In this document: positions 35,134-44,030 of the stretch, one piece after another
Position numbering within the stretch: the first letter of the stretch is position 1
How the letters are laid out: every line of letters begins with the position of its first letter
Assembly (NCBI RefSeq): GCF_025961315.1
Contig: NZ_JAOQNK010000001.1
Span: 3,968,001 to 4,032,000, forward strand
Length of the DNA stretch: 64,000 nucleotides
DNA from: Sphingobacterium kitahiroshimense
GTDB lineage: Bacteria > Bacteroidota > Bacteroidia > Sphingobacteriales > Sphingobacteriaceae
Direction: 5' to 3'
The notes under the pieces: model-generated
The model's input: the letters and a program-made list of their open reading frames with translations, nothing else
Told to the model about the DNA's origin: nothing
Database searches by the model: none
Made by a program: the position numbers and the translations under genes

Positions 35134-36496
35134 AACTAAGGTCATTGTCCTTTTTTCAGCGATCTCGATCGCCTATATTGTATCCTTCGCCCTATATGTT
35201 TCTTATTTTACGAAGGACAGTCTGCAGACCAAATTCTATCACCGGCTGGAAGAAAATGCCACTATTGTTGGTAATCATATCATACAGAATGATGCGTATA
35301 ATAATAAGGTGTATTACGAAGTAACCCGAAAATATCTACGTCAGCTTTCTGAAGGTAAAGATTATCTGTTGCGGATTGTTAAAGGGCATACCGATCTCCG
35401 CTATAAACCCGATCTCCCTTTACCCGATGCCTTCTATGAAGAAGCTATTGTGAACGGAAAAGCGCAGTTTCTGCATAATAAAACCTCCTATGTAGCCCTA
35501 TTTTTTGTCGATTCTTTACACAAGGAAAACCTATTGGTTATTTCTGCTGGAGTTGATGAGTATGGACATGATGAACAACAAATACTGGATCATACTTTAA
35601 TTTCAGGTGGGGCATTAGCCATTATCTTGGTTGTTCTGCTGTCTTTTTATTTCGCGAATAGACTGCTTGCACCTATCAAAGCTATCAATAAGGAATTGAC
35701 TCAGGTGGATATATCAAATCTGAACAAACGGGTTAAAAATAACTATTCGAATGATGATGATGAAATCGGAATATTGATTTCCAATTTCAACGCGATGATG
35801 AAACGACTGGATATTTCGGTCAAATCACAGCAGAGCTTTATCGGCAATGCATCCCACTCGTTACGTACGCCTTTAACGATTATTGGTGGGGAAGCAGAAC
35901 TGGCCTTGCATCATCTGGATAAAAATCATGAAGCGTATTACTCGGTCGAGGCAATTGTTAAACATGCTTCAAAGATGAATCTCATCATCAATAATCTTTT
36001 GCTCTTGTCACGCACCGGATTTGAGGGTAAGATCGAAAGCAAACAGTGGATCCGGATCGATGAACTCTTATATGATGTGCAGAAGAGTGAAAAAAGCATG
36101 AACCCGGACTGTGAGATCTTTCTGGATTTCTCGCATATTCCTGAGGATAGCAGTGAGATGAATATCTTTGTAAATCCAGATCTCTTTTATATTGCTTTCA
36201 GTAATATTGTTTCTAATGCCTGTAAGTACGGGGATAAAAAAATGGTCACGATTTCACTGGTCTGTCATGAAAATCTTGTGGTAGTCAAAATTGCGGATCA
36301 TGGTATCGGTATCCCATTACACGATCAGCCGCATATTTTTGATTCTTTTTATAGGGCCTCCAATGTGGGTGCAATCTATGGAAACGGATTAGGATTAGTA
36401 CTGGCCAAGCATATTTTTGAATTGCATCATGCCATACTTTCGGTTTCCTCGATTGAAAATAAGGGGACATCTGTTAGCGTCTATATCCCTAAGTAA
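35123..36496 (+). CDS. Sensor histidine kinase (cognate of the OmpR-type regulator)
   Basis: This 457-residue inner-membrane kinase has TM1 at about 7-28, a periplasmic sensor of about 130 residues, and TM2 at about 158-180. A HAMP domain covers about 181-233 and HisKA about 236-300. The phospho-acceptor is His245 in the motif NASHSLRTPL, with Ser replacing the Glu or Asp that usually follows the His. The HATPase_c domain covers about 345-457 with N box 'NIVSNACKYG', G1 'DHGIGIP' and G2 'YGNGLGLVLAK'. It overlaps the response regulator gene by 11 bases. The periplasmic domain is not of a recognisable type, so the signal is unknown. Confidence 0.92.
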   Translation: MKIRTKVIVLFSAISIAYIVSFALYVSYFTKDSLQTKFYHRLEENATIVGNHIIQNDAYNNKVYYEVTRKYLRQLSEGKDYLLRIVKGHTDLRYKPDLPLPDAFYEEAIVNGKAQFLHNKTSYVALFFVDSLHKENLLVISAGVDEYGHDEQQILDHTLISGGALAIILVVLLSFYFANRLLAPIKAINKELTQVDISNLNKRVKNNYSNDDDEIGILISNFNAMMKRLDISVKSQQSFIGNASHSLRTPLTIIGGEAELALHHLDKNHEAYYSVEAIVKHASKMNLIINNLLLLSRTGFEGKIESKQWIRIDELLYDVQKSEKSMNPDCEIFLDFSHIPEDSSEMNIFVNPDLFYIAFSNIVSNACKYGDKKMVTISLVCHENLVVVKIADHGIGIPLHDQPHIFDSFYRASNVGAIYGNGLGLVLAKHIFELHHAILSVSSIENKGTSVSVYIPK

Positions 36497-36621
36497 TTTT
36501 TCTATTTTTGTGCCCTTAAGAGGAATTTATTTTAAAAATTTTGTTTTCATGTTGGTTTCATCAGCATGAAAATAGATAGGGAAAAGTAATTTTCCTTCAT
36601 TATCTGTTGTTTTTTAATTTA

Positions 36622-36654
36622 TTGGTTTTAAGGAACTTAAGACATGTATTTTTG
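36622..36654 (+). promoter_or_regulatory. Candidate promoter of the galactan-type PUL susC
   Basis: TATTTTTG at 36647-36654 is an exact -7 match; a TTG at 36622-36624 lies 22 bases upstream as a poor -33 box. The susC ATG is at 36754, so the leader would be about 90 bases. Upstream, 36544-36572 (TTTTCATG...CATGAAAA) and 36580-36595 (GGAAAA...TTTTCC) form hairpins after the kinase gene, without T-runs. Confidence 0.45.
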
Positions 36655-36753
36655 TTTAAACTAATTACACCCTCAAAAATTACGAATTAGCCCCTCTCTT
36701 TAATTAGCTCTGTTTCCTAATATTGGATTGTTTAAAACGAACCAATTATAATT

Positions 36754-39700
36754 ATGAAAGGAAATGTACTTTTTTGGAAAGGAAAAGGGTTTTTTATCTT
36801 TTTTTTTCTTTTGTTAGGCTTTAATTATGCCTCCGGACAAATCACCAAGATCCAGGGTATAGTTACTAATGCAGCGGGTATTTTACCCGGAGTGACGGTT
36901 TCTGCCGAAGGATCTTCATTAAAAACACAAACGGATGCTAATGGTCAATACAGTTTAAATACAACGGGTGCCAATGCTGTTATATTTACCTTTATTGGTT
37001 ATGAAAAACAACGTGTTGTTCTTCAGGATATCACCGATTCAAAGAATGGTATTTATACTTTAAATGTGACATTAAAGGAGTCTGAGGGAGACCTTTTGGA
37101 TGAAGTTGTTGTTGTTGGATTTGGAACACAGAAAAAAACAAATCTAACAGGGTCGGTTGCTGTTGTTGATGCGAAGCAATTGGAAAATAGACCAGTGAGA
37201 AATGCGATTCAAGCTTTGCAAGGTCTTGCTCCTGGATTAAATATTTCGCAAAATGGTGGAAGTCTGGAATCTAATCCAGCGATAAATATTCGTGGTGTAG
37301 GGACGATAGGAACTTCTTCTTCTTCACCTTTAGTTTTGATCGATGGATCAGAAGGCTCATTAGCAGCTCTCAACCCTCAGGATATCGAAAGTGTATCTGT
37401 ACTTAAAGATGCTGGAGCTGCTTCTATCTATGGTTCTAGAGCCGCATTTGGTGTTATCCTAGTTACAACAAAATCGGGAAAAGTTGGAAAGACTTCTGTT
37501 AATTATAACAATAGTCTGAGAATGAATAAACCGACATTAATGCCTAAGATGATGGATTCTTATACGTTTGCCCAATATTTCAATCAGGCGGAAGTAAATG
37601 GAAATGGTACGCCTCATTTTTCTGAGGAATACCTGAAGCGCATTTTAGATTATCAAAACGGATCAAATAAAAATTCAATTATTGTATCTCCGGACAATTC
37701 GCAATATTGGGCAGATGGGTATGCATACGGTAATGATAATGTAGATTGGTTTAAAGCGATGTATCGGGATCAAGCCTTTTCACATGAGCATAACTTAAGC
37801 CTGAATGGAGGATCGGATAAAACTACGTATTATCTGTCAGGAAATTTTATGAAACAGCAGGGTTTGATGGCCTTCAATACAGATCATTATGATCGGTATG
37901 CGATTTCGGCAAAAATAAACTCAAAAGTATCCGACATTTTTCAAATTGGCTATAATGCGCGATTGGTAAGAGAGGATTATGAACGACCTGCCGCACTGAC
38001 CAATAGTTTTTATGATGATTTAGGTCGTCAAGGATGGCCCACGCTCCCGTTATACGACCCGAATGGATTTCTCTATAGTTCGCCTTCCCCTGCTTTGGTT
38101 ATGAAAGAGGGCGGGGTGGATAATTCAACCAAAGATTACATTTATCAGCAATTGCAATTAACATTGGAGCCTTTAAAAGGTTGGAAAACGATTGCTAATC
38201 TCAATTATCGTACGACAACACAATTTCGTCATTGGGATTCTCAAAAACTGTATAATCATGATGTAAATGGTAATCCTTATTTATATAAAAATACGTCGAA
38301 TGTCTACGAATTTGGATTGAAGGAGAATTACTACAATATTAATATTTACTCAGAGTATGATAAGCGCATGGGCGATCATCATTTTAAAGGGATGGTCGGA
38401 TTTCAAGCGGAACAAACTGCTTTCCGTAATTTAGGCGTGCAAAGGGATGGAATTATCCTACCGGATCAACCGGTTATTAATATTGCTTCAGGAACAGATA
38501 TCAGTGGCAATCCTGTAGTACCATCGGTTTCTGGGGAATACCAAAAATGGGCTTCGGCAGGTTTTTTTGGTCGATTAAATTATGATTTTAGGGATAAATA
38601 TCTTTTCGAAGCAAATTTGCGCTATGATGGATCTTCTCGATTCAGAAGTGATAGTAGATGGGGATGGTTTCCTTCTGTTTCTGCTGGTTGGAATGTGGCA
38701 AAAGAGACCTTTTTTGAAGAGGCGTTACCCTATATCAATATGTTTAAGTTCAGAGCTTCGTATGGAGAATTGGGTAATCAGAATACAGAAATATGGTATC
38801 CAACTTATGTGGTGCAACCTACGGGAACAAACAATGGCGGTTGGTTAATCAATAATGCACGTCCTAACACAGCTTCGGCTCCGGGATTAGTCAGTGCGCT
38901 ATTGACATGGGAGTCTATTAACACCACCAATATTGGTGTTGACTTTGCCGCACTAAATAACAAACTTTCAGGTTCATTTGAAGTATTTGATCGTAGAACC
39001 TACGATATGGTAGGCCCAGCTCCGCAGTTACCTGTTACATTGGGTACTCAAGTACCAGAGACCAATAATACGGACTTGAAAACACAGGGTTTTGAAGCAA
39101 CTATTGGTTGGAATGATCGGACAAAAGGCGGATTAAGTTATGGTGCTAAGTTTTTGATTTCGGATAACGTAACAACAATAACACGATATCCAAATGAGAT
39201 TGGTGTATTAAATAAATACCGTACAAACCAAAGATGGGGTGATATCTGGGGTTTGCAGACGCTGGGGATAGCAAAATCACAAGAGGAAATGGATCGTCAT
39301 TTGGCATCGCTTCCCAATGGAGGTCAGAGCGCTATCGGTACACAATGGGCCGCAGGTGATGTGATGTACAAAGATATAAATGGTGATGGTAAAATTGATA
39401 AAGGAGCTAGTACGGAAGGAAATTCAGGGGATTTGAGCGTCATCGGAAATAACACACCAAGGTATACTTTTGGTTTAAATCTAAATGCGGAGTATAAGAA
39501 TTTTGATTTCAGTATTTTCTTTCAAGGTGTCATGAAACGTGATGTATGGCAAGGAGGCTATTATTTCTGGGGAGCGACAAATAGTAAATGGTGGTCTACA
39601 GGTTTGGTGGATCATTTAGATTATTTCCGTACAGCAGATAATGTACTTGGTGAAAACTTGGATGGATACTATGCTCGTCCGACTTTTGGTACCTCTAAAA

Positions 39701-39960
39701 ATCAAGAAATACAAAGTCGCTACCTACAAAATGCTTCCTATATCCGAATAAAAAATGTGCAATTGGGATATACGATTCCTAAAGCGACGACCAATCGTAT
39801 TGGTGTCGAACGTTTACGTGTGTATATCGCAGGAGAAAACGTCTGGACGGGATCGAAGGTGGCGGGGATGTTCGATCCTGAAACCATTGACGGAGGCAGT
39901 AACGGTACTGTGTATCCTTTAACAAAAGTATGGTCAGCGGGCTTAAGTGTAACCTTTTAA
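36754..39960 (+). CDS. SusC/RagA-family TonB-dependent transporter (PUL with GH16-GH43)
   Basis: The 1068-residue transporter has a signal peptide (1-28, cleavage at ASG-Q), a carboxypeptidase-regulatory-like domain (about 32-108), a TonB box (LLDEVVVVGFG, 114-124), a plug ('SSPLVLIDGSEGSLAALNPQDIESVSVLKDAGAASIYGSRAAFGVILVTTKSGK' features) and a barrel ending in GLSVTF. There is no STN domain. Plug and barrel resemble the STN-type SusC at 16075-19596, for example in 'QALQGxxPGLN', 'MxDSxTFAxYxN' and 'GWNxxxExFxP', so the two are paralogues that probably import related glycans. It starts a run of susC, susD and the GH16-GH43 gene, all on the plus strand. Confidence 0.95.
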   Translation: MKGNVLFWKGKGFFIFFFLLLGFNYASGQITKIQGIVTNAAGILPGVTVSAEGSSLKTQTDANGQYSLNTTGANAVIFTFIGYEKQRVVLQDITDSKNGIYTLNVTLKESEGDLLDEVVVVGFGTQKKTNLTGSVAVVDAKQLENRPVRNAIQALQGLAPGLNISQNGGSLESNPAINIRGVGTIGTSSSSPLVLIDGSEGSLAALNPQDIESVSVLKDAGAASIYGSRAAFGVILVTTKSGKVGKTSVNYNNSLRMNKPTLMPKMMDSYTFAQYFNQAEVNGNGTPHFSEEYLKRILDYQNGSNKNSIIVSPDNSQYWADGYAYGNDNVDWFKAMYRDQAFSHEHNLSLNGGSDKTTYYLSGNFMKQQGLMAFNTDHYDRYAISAKINSKVSDIFQIGYNARLVREDYERPAALTNSFYDDLGRQGWPTLPLYDPNGFLYSSPSPALVMKEGGVDNSTKDYIYQQLQLTLEPLKGWKTIANLNYRTTTQFRHWDSQKLYNHDVNGNPYLYKNTSNVYEFGLKENYYNINIYSEYDKRMGDHHFKGMVGFQAEQTAFRNLGVQRDGIILPDQPVINIASGTDISGNPVVPSVSGEYQKWASAGFFGRLNYDFRDKYLFEANLRYDGSSRFRSDSRWGWFPSVSAGWNVAKETFFEEALPYINMFKFRASYGELGNQNTEIWYPTYVVQPTGTNNGGWLINNARPNTASAPGLVSALLTWESINTTNIGVDFAALNNKLSGSFEVFDRRTYDMVGPAPQLPVTLGTQVPETNNTDLKTQGFEATIGWNDRTKGGLSYGAKFLISDNVTTITRYPNEIGVLNKYRTNQRWGDIWGLQTLGIAKSQEEMDRHLASLPNGGQSAIGTQWAAGDVMYKDINGDGKIDKGASTEGNSGDLSVIGNNTPRYTFGLNLNAEYKNFDFSIFFQGVMKRDVWQGGYYFWGATNSKWWSTGLVDHLDYFRTADNVLGENLDGYYARPTFGTSKNQEIQSRYLQNASYIRIKNVQLGYTIPKATTNRIGVERLRVYIAGENVWTGSKVAGMFDPETIDGGSNGTVYPLTKVWSAGLSVTF

Positions 39961-39972
39961 AAATAATTCATC

Positions 39973-41970
39973 ATGAAATTCAAGCATAAAATTTTTAATA
40001 TATTTCAATTGGGATTGATAACTGCGGTCGGTCTTTCTTCTTGTAATAAATATTTGGATATTAATCCACCTTCCCAAATCATCCCAGAAGTTTACCTGAC
40101 GGAAGAATCGCAATTAGCGGCTTATACCATTGCACGTTATACGGAGGTGTTTCCTTCGCACGGGACGTGGTCATTTGGAACATTTGGAATTGATGGTAAT
40201 ACGGACAACATGGCCATGCCAAATTTAGATAACCGCTTTATTCCAGGTCAATGGCGTGTTGGAGCTGAAGGCGGTGACTGGAACTTTTCAAATATTTACC
40301 AGATGAATTATTTTATCAACACCGTGGTGCCAAAATGGAAGGAAAAGAAATTACTGGGTAATGCATCTAATGTGGAGCATTATATAGGAGAGGCCTATTT
40401 TTTGAGAGCTTATGTTTATTTTACAAAACTGCAGGCATTGGGTGATTTTCCGATCATTAAAAATGTCATGTCCGATAAGGATAAAAATATATTAATAGAA
40501 GCGAGTAAACGAGCGCCTCGAAATGAAGTAGCACGTTTTATTCTGTCTGATCTGGATTCGGCAATAACTTTATTGAAGACAAATTCTCCCGATGGAAAGA
40601 AACAGAGGATATCACAACATGTTGCACAGCTTTTAAAATCGCGCGTTGGTTTATATGAAGGTACCTGGTTGAAATATTTTAAAGGAACTGCTTTTGTACC
40701 TAAGGGTGCGGGTTGGCCAGGGGAATCGAAAGATTATTTGAAAAGTTATACGTTTCCTTCTGGAAGTATTGATGGGGAAATTGACTTTTTCTTGTCAGCA
40801 TCCATGACTGCTGCCGCCGCGGTTGCAGATGCGGTTGCTCTGGTCAATAATACGGGGATCATCGAATCGGCCAATAATGAAAATCCTTATTTCAGCATGT
40901 TTGGAGCGGTTGATATGTCCAACTATAGTGAAGTGTTGTTATGGCGCCAGTATAATCAAAGTCTGGTTACCCATAATGTTCCTGTGTATCAACAGCGAAG
41001 TAATTATGCGGTTGGCTTAACGCGTAGTATGGTCGAGAGTTTCTTAATGAAAAATGGACTTCCGGTATATGCTTCCGGCAGCGGATATCATGGGGATGAT
41101 TACATTGCAAATGTGCGCAAAGACCGTGATGGTCGATTGCAGTTGTTTTTGAAAGAACCGGGACAGAAAAACGTGCTGATCAATGTTGGCGCAGGTACAC
41201 ACTATACTTTGGTGGAACCGTATCCCAGTATATGGGAAACAGATTGGGAACGTCGTTATACAACAGGATACACCATCCGTAAAGGTATCTCCTATGATGG
41301 TCTACAGACAAATAATAATGGCGGATATACCGGAAGTATTACGTTTAGAGCTTCGGAAGCTTATTTAAATTATATTGAGGCTTCTTATGAAAAAAATGGT
41401 AATCTGGATGGAAAAGCGGAGGCTTATTGGCGAGCAATCAGAACGCGGGCAAAGGTGGATCCTGATTTTAATGCAACTATTGCGGCAACAAATATGAGTT
41501 TGGAAAAGAAAGACTGGGGCGTTTATTCTGCTGGAAATTTTGTTTCACCGACCTTATATAATATCCGCAGGGAGCGAAGAAACGAACTGATGGCCGAGGG
41601 TTTGCGATTGATGGATCTAAAACGCTGGAGAGCAATGGATCAGTTAATTACGACTCCCGATCATTATGAAGGGTTTAAACTCTGGGGGCCAATGAAGGAA
41701 TGGTATACGGCGGCGCAGTTGAAATATGGTGCTTCGAGTGATCAATCTGTTGTCTCCGATCCGGCTTTAAGTATTTATCTGCGTCCTTTGGAAGTCCGCA
41801 GTAATGCGTTGTCATATGCTGGAATTAAATTTGCAATGGCGCATTACCTATCTCCTGTAGCCATAGAGCATTTTCAACTTACTTCGGTAGACGGAAGTAT
41901 TGAAAATGCTGTTATTTACCAGAATCCGGGATGGCCTTTGGTTGCCGGAAATGGGGCAACAGGCTATTGA
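39973..41970 (+). CDS. SusD/RagB-family lipoprotein (PUL with GH16-GH43)
   Basis: The 665-residue SusD homologue has Cys24 (VGLSSC) followed by NKYLDINPPS. It has 'GEAYFLRAYVYFTKLQALGDFPI' near residue 138 and the C-terminal motifs 'RASEAYLNYIEASYEKNG', 'RRERRNELMAEGLRLMDLKRWRAMDQL' and 'VIYQNPGWPL'. It closely matches the SusD at 14069-16063 over its full length. It lies 12 bp after susC and 153 bp before the GH16-GH43 gene. It is expected to be the surface binding lid of the transporter. The glycan is inferred from the linked enzyme to contain beta-1,3-galactosyl or beta-1,3-glucosyl linkages. Confidence 0.95.
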   Translation: MKFKHKIFNIFQLGLITAVGLSSCNKYLDINPPSQIIPEVYLTEESQLAAYTIARYTEVFPSHGTWSFGTFGIDGNTDNMAMPNLDNRFIPGQWRVGAEGGDWNFSNIYQMNYFINTVVPKWKEKKLLGNASNVEHYIGEAYFLRAYVYFTKLQALGDFPIIKNVMSDKDKNILIEASKRAPRNEVARFILSDLDSAITLLKTNSPDGKKQRISQHVAQLLKSRVGLYEGTWLKYFKGTAFVPKGAGWPGESKDYLKSYTFPSGSIDGEIDFFLSASMTAAAAVADAVALVNNTGIIESANNENPYFSMFGAVDMSNYSEVLLWRQYNQSLVTHNVPVYQQRSNYAVGLTRSMVESFLMKNGLPVYASGSGYHGDDYIANVRKDRDGRLQLFLKEPGQKNVLINVGAGTHYTLVEPYPSIWETDWERRYTTGYTIRKGISYDGLQTNNNGGYTGSITFRASEAYLNYIEASYEKNGNLDGKAEAYWRAIRTRAKVDPDFNATIAATNMSLEKKDWGVYSAGNFVSPTLYNIRRERRNELMAEGLRLMDLKRWRAMDQLITTPDHYEGFKLWGPMKEWYTAAQLKYGASSDQSVVSDPALSIYLRPLEVRSNALSYAGIKFAMAHYLSPVAIEHFQLTSVDGSIENAVIYQNPGWPLVAGNGATGY

Positions 41971-42025
41971 TAGGTTAACCTACTTGTCGACATCAATTAA
42001 AGAATTGTTTTTTTTGCCTAGTATC

Positions 42026-42058
42026 CCCCTCCATGATAATATGAGATGGGGGATCTTT
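42026..42058 (+). terminator. Hairpin between susD and GH16-GH43 gene (weak terminator or processing site)
   Basis: ATCCCCC and GGGGGAT form a G/C-rich seven-bp stem with a loop of about 19 bases, followed by only CTTTTAT. The weak T-run suggests partial termination or transcript processing, which would lower enzyme expression relative to susC/susD. The surrounding 153-bp gap has no gene. Confidence 0.45.
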
Positions 42059-42123
42059 TATGCAAAGCGCGATCTAAGGAGAAAGAGACTTAAAAGGATT
42101 TTAATAAATAACGTATTTTATTC

Positions 42124-43878
42124 ATGAAAAAACTATACTACTTGATTTTTCTATTGCATCTTGCTATACAGGTAAGTGCACAACATGTTTCTAAGGAAGG
42201 ATATACATTGGTCTGGTCTGATGATTTTGATCAAAAGGGTTCTGTAAATGATCAAAATTGGAGATTTGAGGAGGGGTTCATGCGTAACCAGGAAGACCAA
42301 TGGTATCAGAAAGAAAATGTATCCTGTAAAGACGGTATATTGACTATTGAAGCTAGACGAGAGATTAAACCTAATCCTACTTATAAACCGGACACTCCAC
42401 ATTGGGCGCTTTCGCGATCAGATATCCGCTATACGTCTGCATCGATTAATACATCTGACAAGCATAGCTGGAAGTACGGCATCTTTGAAATGCGGGCCCG
42501 TATTCCGGTGGGTAACGGATTGTGGCCTGCATTTTGGACGCTAGGAATCGAAAAAGAATGGCCTTCGAACGGGGAAATAGATATTATGGAATACTATAAG
42601 GGTAATATCTTAGCAAATATTGCTTCTGGGACGGATAAAAGATGGCAGGCGAACTGGCATAGTCAGAAAAAAGCGGTTTCAAATTTAGGGGGAATAGAAT
42701 GGGCCAAACAATTTCATGTTTGGAGCATGTACTGGGATGAACATGAGATTGCTTTGTATGTGGATGATATACTGATGAATAAAGTGAAGCTGGATAAATT
42801 GACAAACCGTGATGGTACAGGATTTAATCCTTTTAAACAGCCACATTATATCTTACTTAATTTAGCTTTAGGCGGTATCAACGGAGGAGAAGTTGATGAA
42901 AATCTGTTGCCGGCCAAATATGAGATTGATTATGTCAGGGTATATCAAAAGAGTGATAAACAGCAAAAAAAAGTAAAATTTGTACCTGGCGAGCTTTGGC
43001 AGGATAATAAAGGCAATCACATAAATGCACATGGTGGTGGAATTGTTCATCATAGTGGCACTTATTATTGGTATGGTGAGAAAAGAGGGGGAACTGAATC
43101 ACAGGGTGTCAATGTTTATTCTTCTAAGGATCTCTATAACTGGACTTTTGAGAAATTGGCCTTTTCTCCGTCAGATGATAAGGAGAGTGATATTGCTTGG
43201 GGTTGTATCATAGAGCGACCAAAGGTCATATACAATAAAAGGACTAAGAAATTTGTGATGTGGTTTCATCTCGAGTTGAAAGGTCAAGGTTATGCCGCGG
43301 CGCGGGCTGCGGTTGCAATTAGTGATTCTCCCACAGGTCCTTTTAAGCTGGTAGACAGCTTTAGACCTAATGGTCATATGTCGAGGGATATGGGACTTTT
43401 TGTGGATGATGATGATGTTGCATATCACATCTATTCTTCAGATGAGAATTACGAATTGAGATTATCAAAGTTGACTCTTGATTATTTGGCTCCTACAGCA
43501 TCGGATAAATTATTGTTTAGAAATCATCGCGAAGCTCCTGCATTGTTTAAATACAATAAAAAATATTATTTGTTTACAAGCGGTTGTACAGGTTGGGCAC
43601 CCAATAAGGCGGAATTGCATGTTGCAGATGATCTTTTTGGACCCTGGACTTCTTTAGGAGATCCGATGCGTGGCCCCGACGCGCAAATTACCTTTGACGC
43701 GCAATCTACTTTTGTTTTACCTGTTGCGGGAAAGAAGGACGCCTTTATTTTTATGGCGGACCGTTGGAAGCCTAAAAATTTGTTGGATAGTCGCTACATC
43801 TGGCTCCCGATTGACCTTAAGAATGGTACGGTAACCGTCTCATGGAAAGATCAATGGAAGCTTGATGTATTTAAATGA
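42124..43878 (+). CDS. Secreted two-module glycoside hydrolase: GH16 + GH43 (exo-beta-1,3-galactanase-like)
   Basis: The 584-residue secreted enzyme has a signal peptide (1-19) followed by two catalytic modules. The GH16 module (about 22-277) has the motif EIDIME with nucleophile Glu151, Asp153 and acid/base Glu156. Such enzymes cut beta-1,3-glucan or beta-1,3-galactan internally. After a short lysine-rich linker (278-286), the GH43 module (287-584) contains 'NAHGGGIVHHSGTYYWYGE', 'IIERPKVIYN', 'REAPALFKY' (Glu470) and 'DAQSTFV' (Gln527). The usual Asp base of GH43 is absent at the first motif. This fits the exo-beta-1,3-galactanase subfamily, where Glu serves as acid and a Gln has been proposed as base. 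An endo/exo beta-1,3-galactanase for arabinogalactan is the favoured reading; laminarinase specificity for the GH16 part cannot be excluded. Confidence 0.85.
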   Translation: MKKLYYLIFLLHLAIQVSAQHVSKEGYTLVWSDDFDQKGSVNDQNWRFEEGFMRNQEDQWYQKENVSCKDGILTIEARREIKPNPTYKPDTPHWALSRSDIRYTSASINTSDKHSWKYGIFEMRARIPVGNGLWPAFWTLGIEKEWPSNGEIDIMEYYKGNILANIASGTDKRWQANWHSQKKAVSNLGGIEWAKQFHVWSMYWDEHEIALYVDDILMNKVKLDKLTNRDGTGFNPFKQPHYILLNLALGGINGGEVDENLLPAKYEIDYVRVYQKSDKQQKKVKFVPGELWQDNKGNHINAHGGGIVHHSGTYYWYGEKRGGTESQGVNVYSSKDLYNWTFEKLAFSPSDDKESDIAWGCIIERPKVIYNKRTKKFVMWFHLELKGQGYAAARAAVAISDSPTGPFKLVDSFRPNGHMSRDMGLFVDDDDVAYHIYSSDENYELRLSKLTLDYLAPTASDKLLFRNHREAPALFKYNKKYYLFTSGCTGWAPNKAELHVADDLFGPWTSLGDPMRGPDAQITFDAQSTFVLPVAGKKDAFIFMADRWKPKNLLDSRYIWLPIDLKNGTVTVSWKDQWKLDVFK

Positions 43879-43954
43879 AATTTGGACATTCGTTAATCTC
43901 ATTGCTTTAAGGTTTTTAACATTGGTATAAATCAATCTACCTTTAAGGTGCATC

Positions 43955-44000
43955 AAAAATCTGTTTTAAATGTGCTATAAACAATTTGAAACAGATTTTT
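43955..44000. terminator. Bidirectional terminator between GH16-GH43 and HTCS genes
   Basis: AAAAATCTGTTT and AAACAGATTTTT form a perfect 12-bp stem with an internal loop of about 22 bases, between the convergent genes ending at 43878 and 44031. The stem can extend outward through TTAAGGT (43942-43948) and ACCTTAA (44003-44009) after small bulges. Confidence 0.7.
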
Positions 44001-44030
44001 CTACCTTAATGGGTACTGTAATTTAATCGT

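Noticed and set aside
36544..36595. Terminator after the histidine kinase gene
   Set aside because: The two hairpins there lack T-runs and are A/T-rich; they are mentioned with the promoter but not called terminators.
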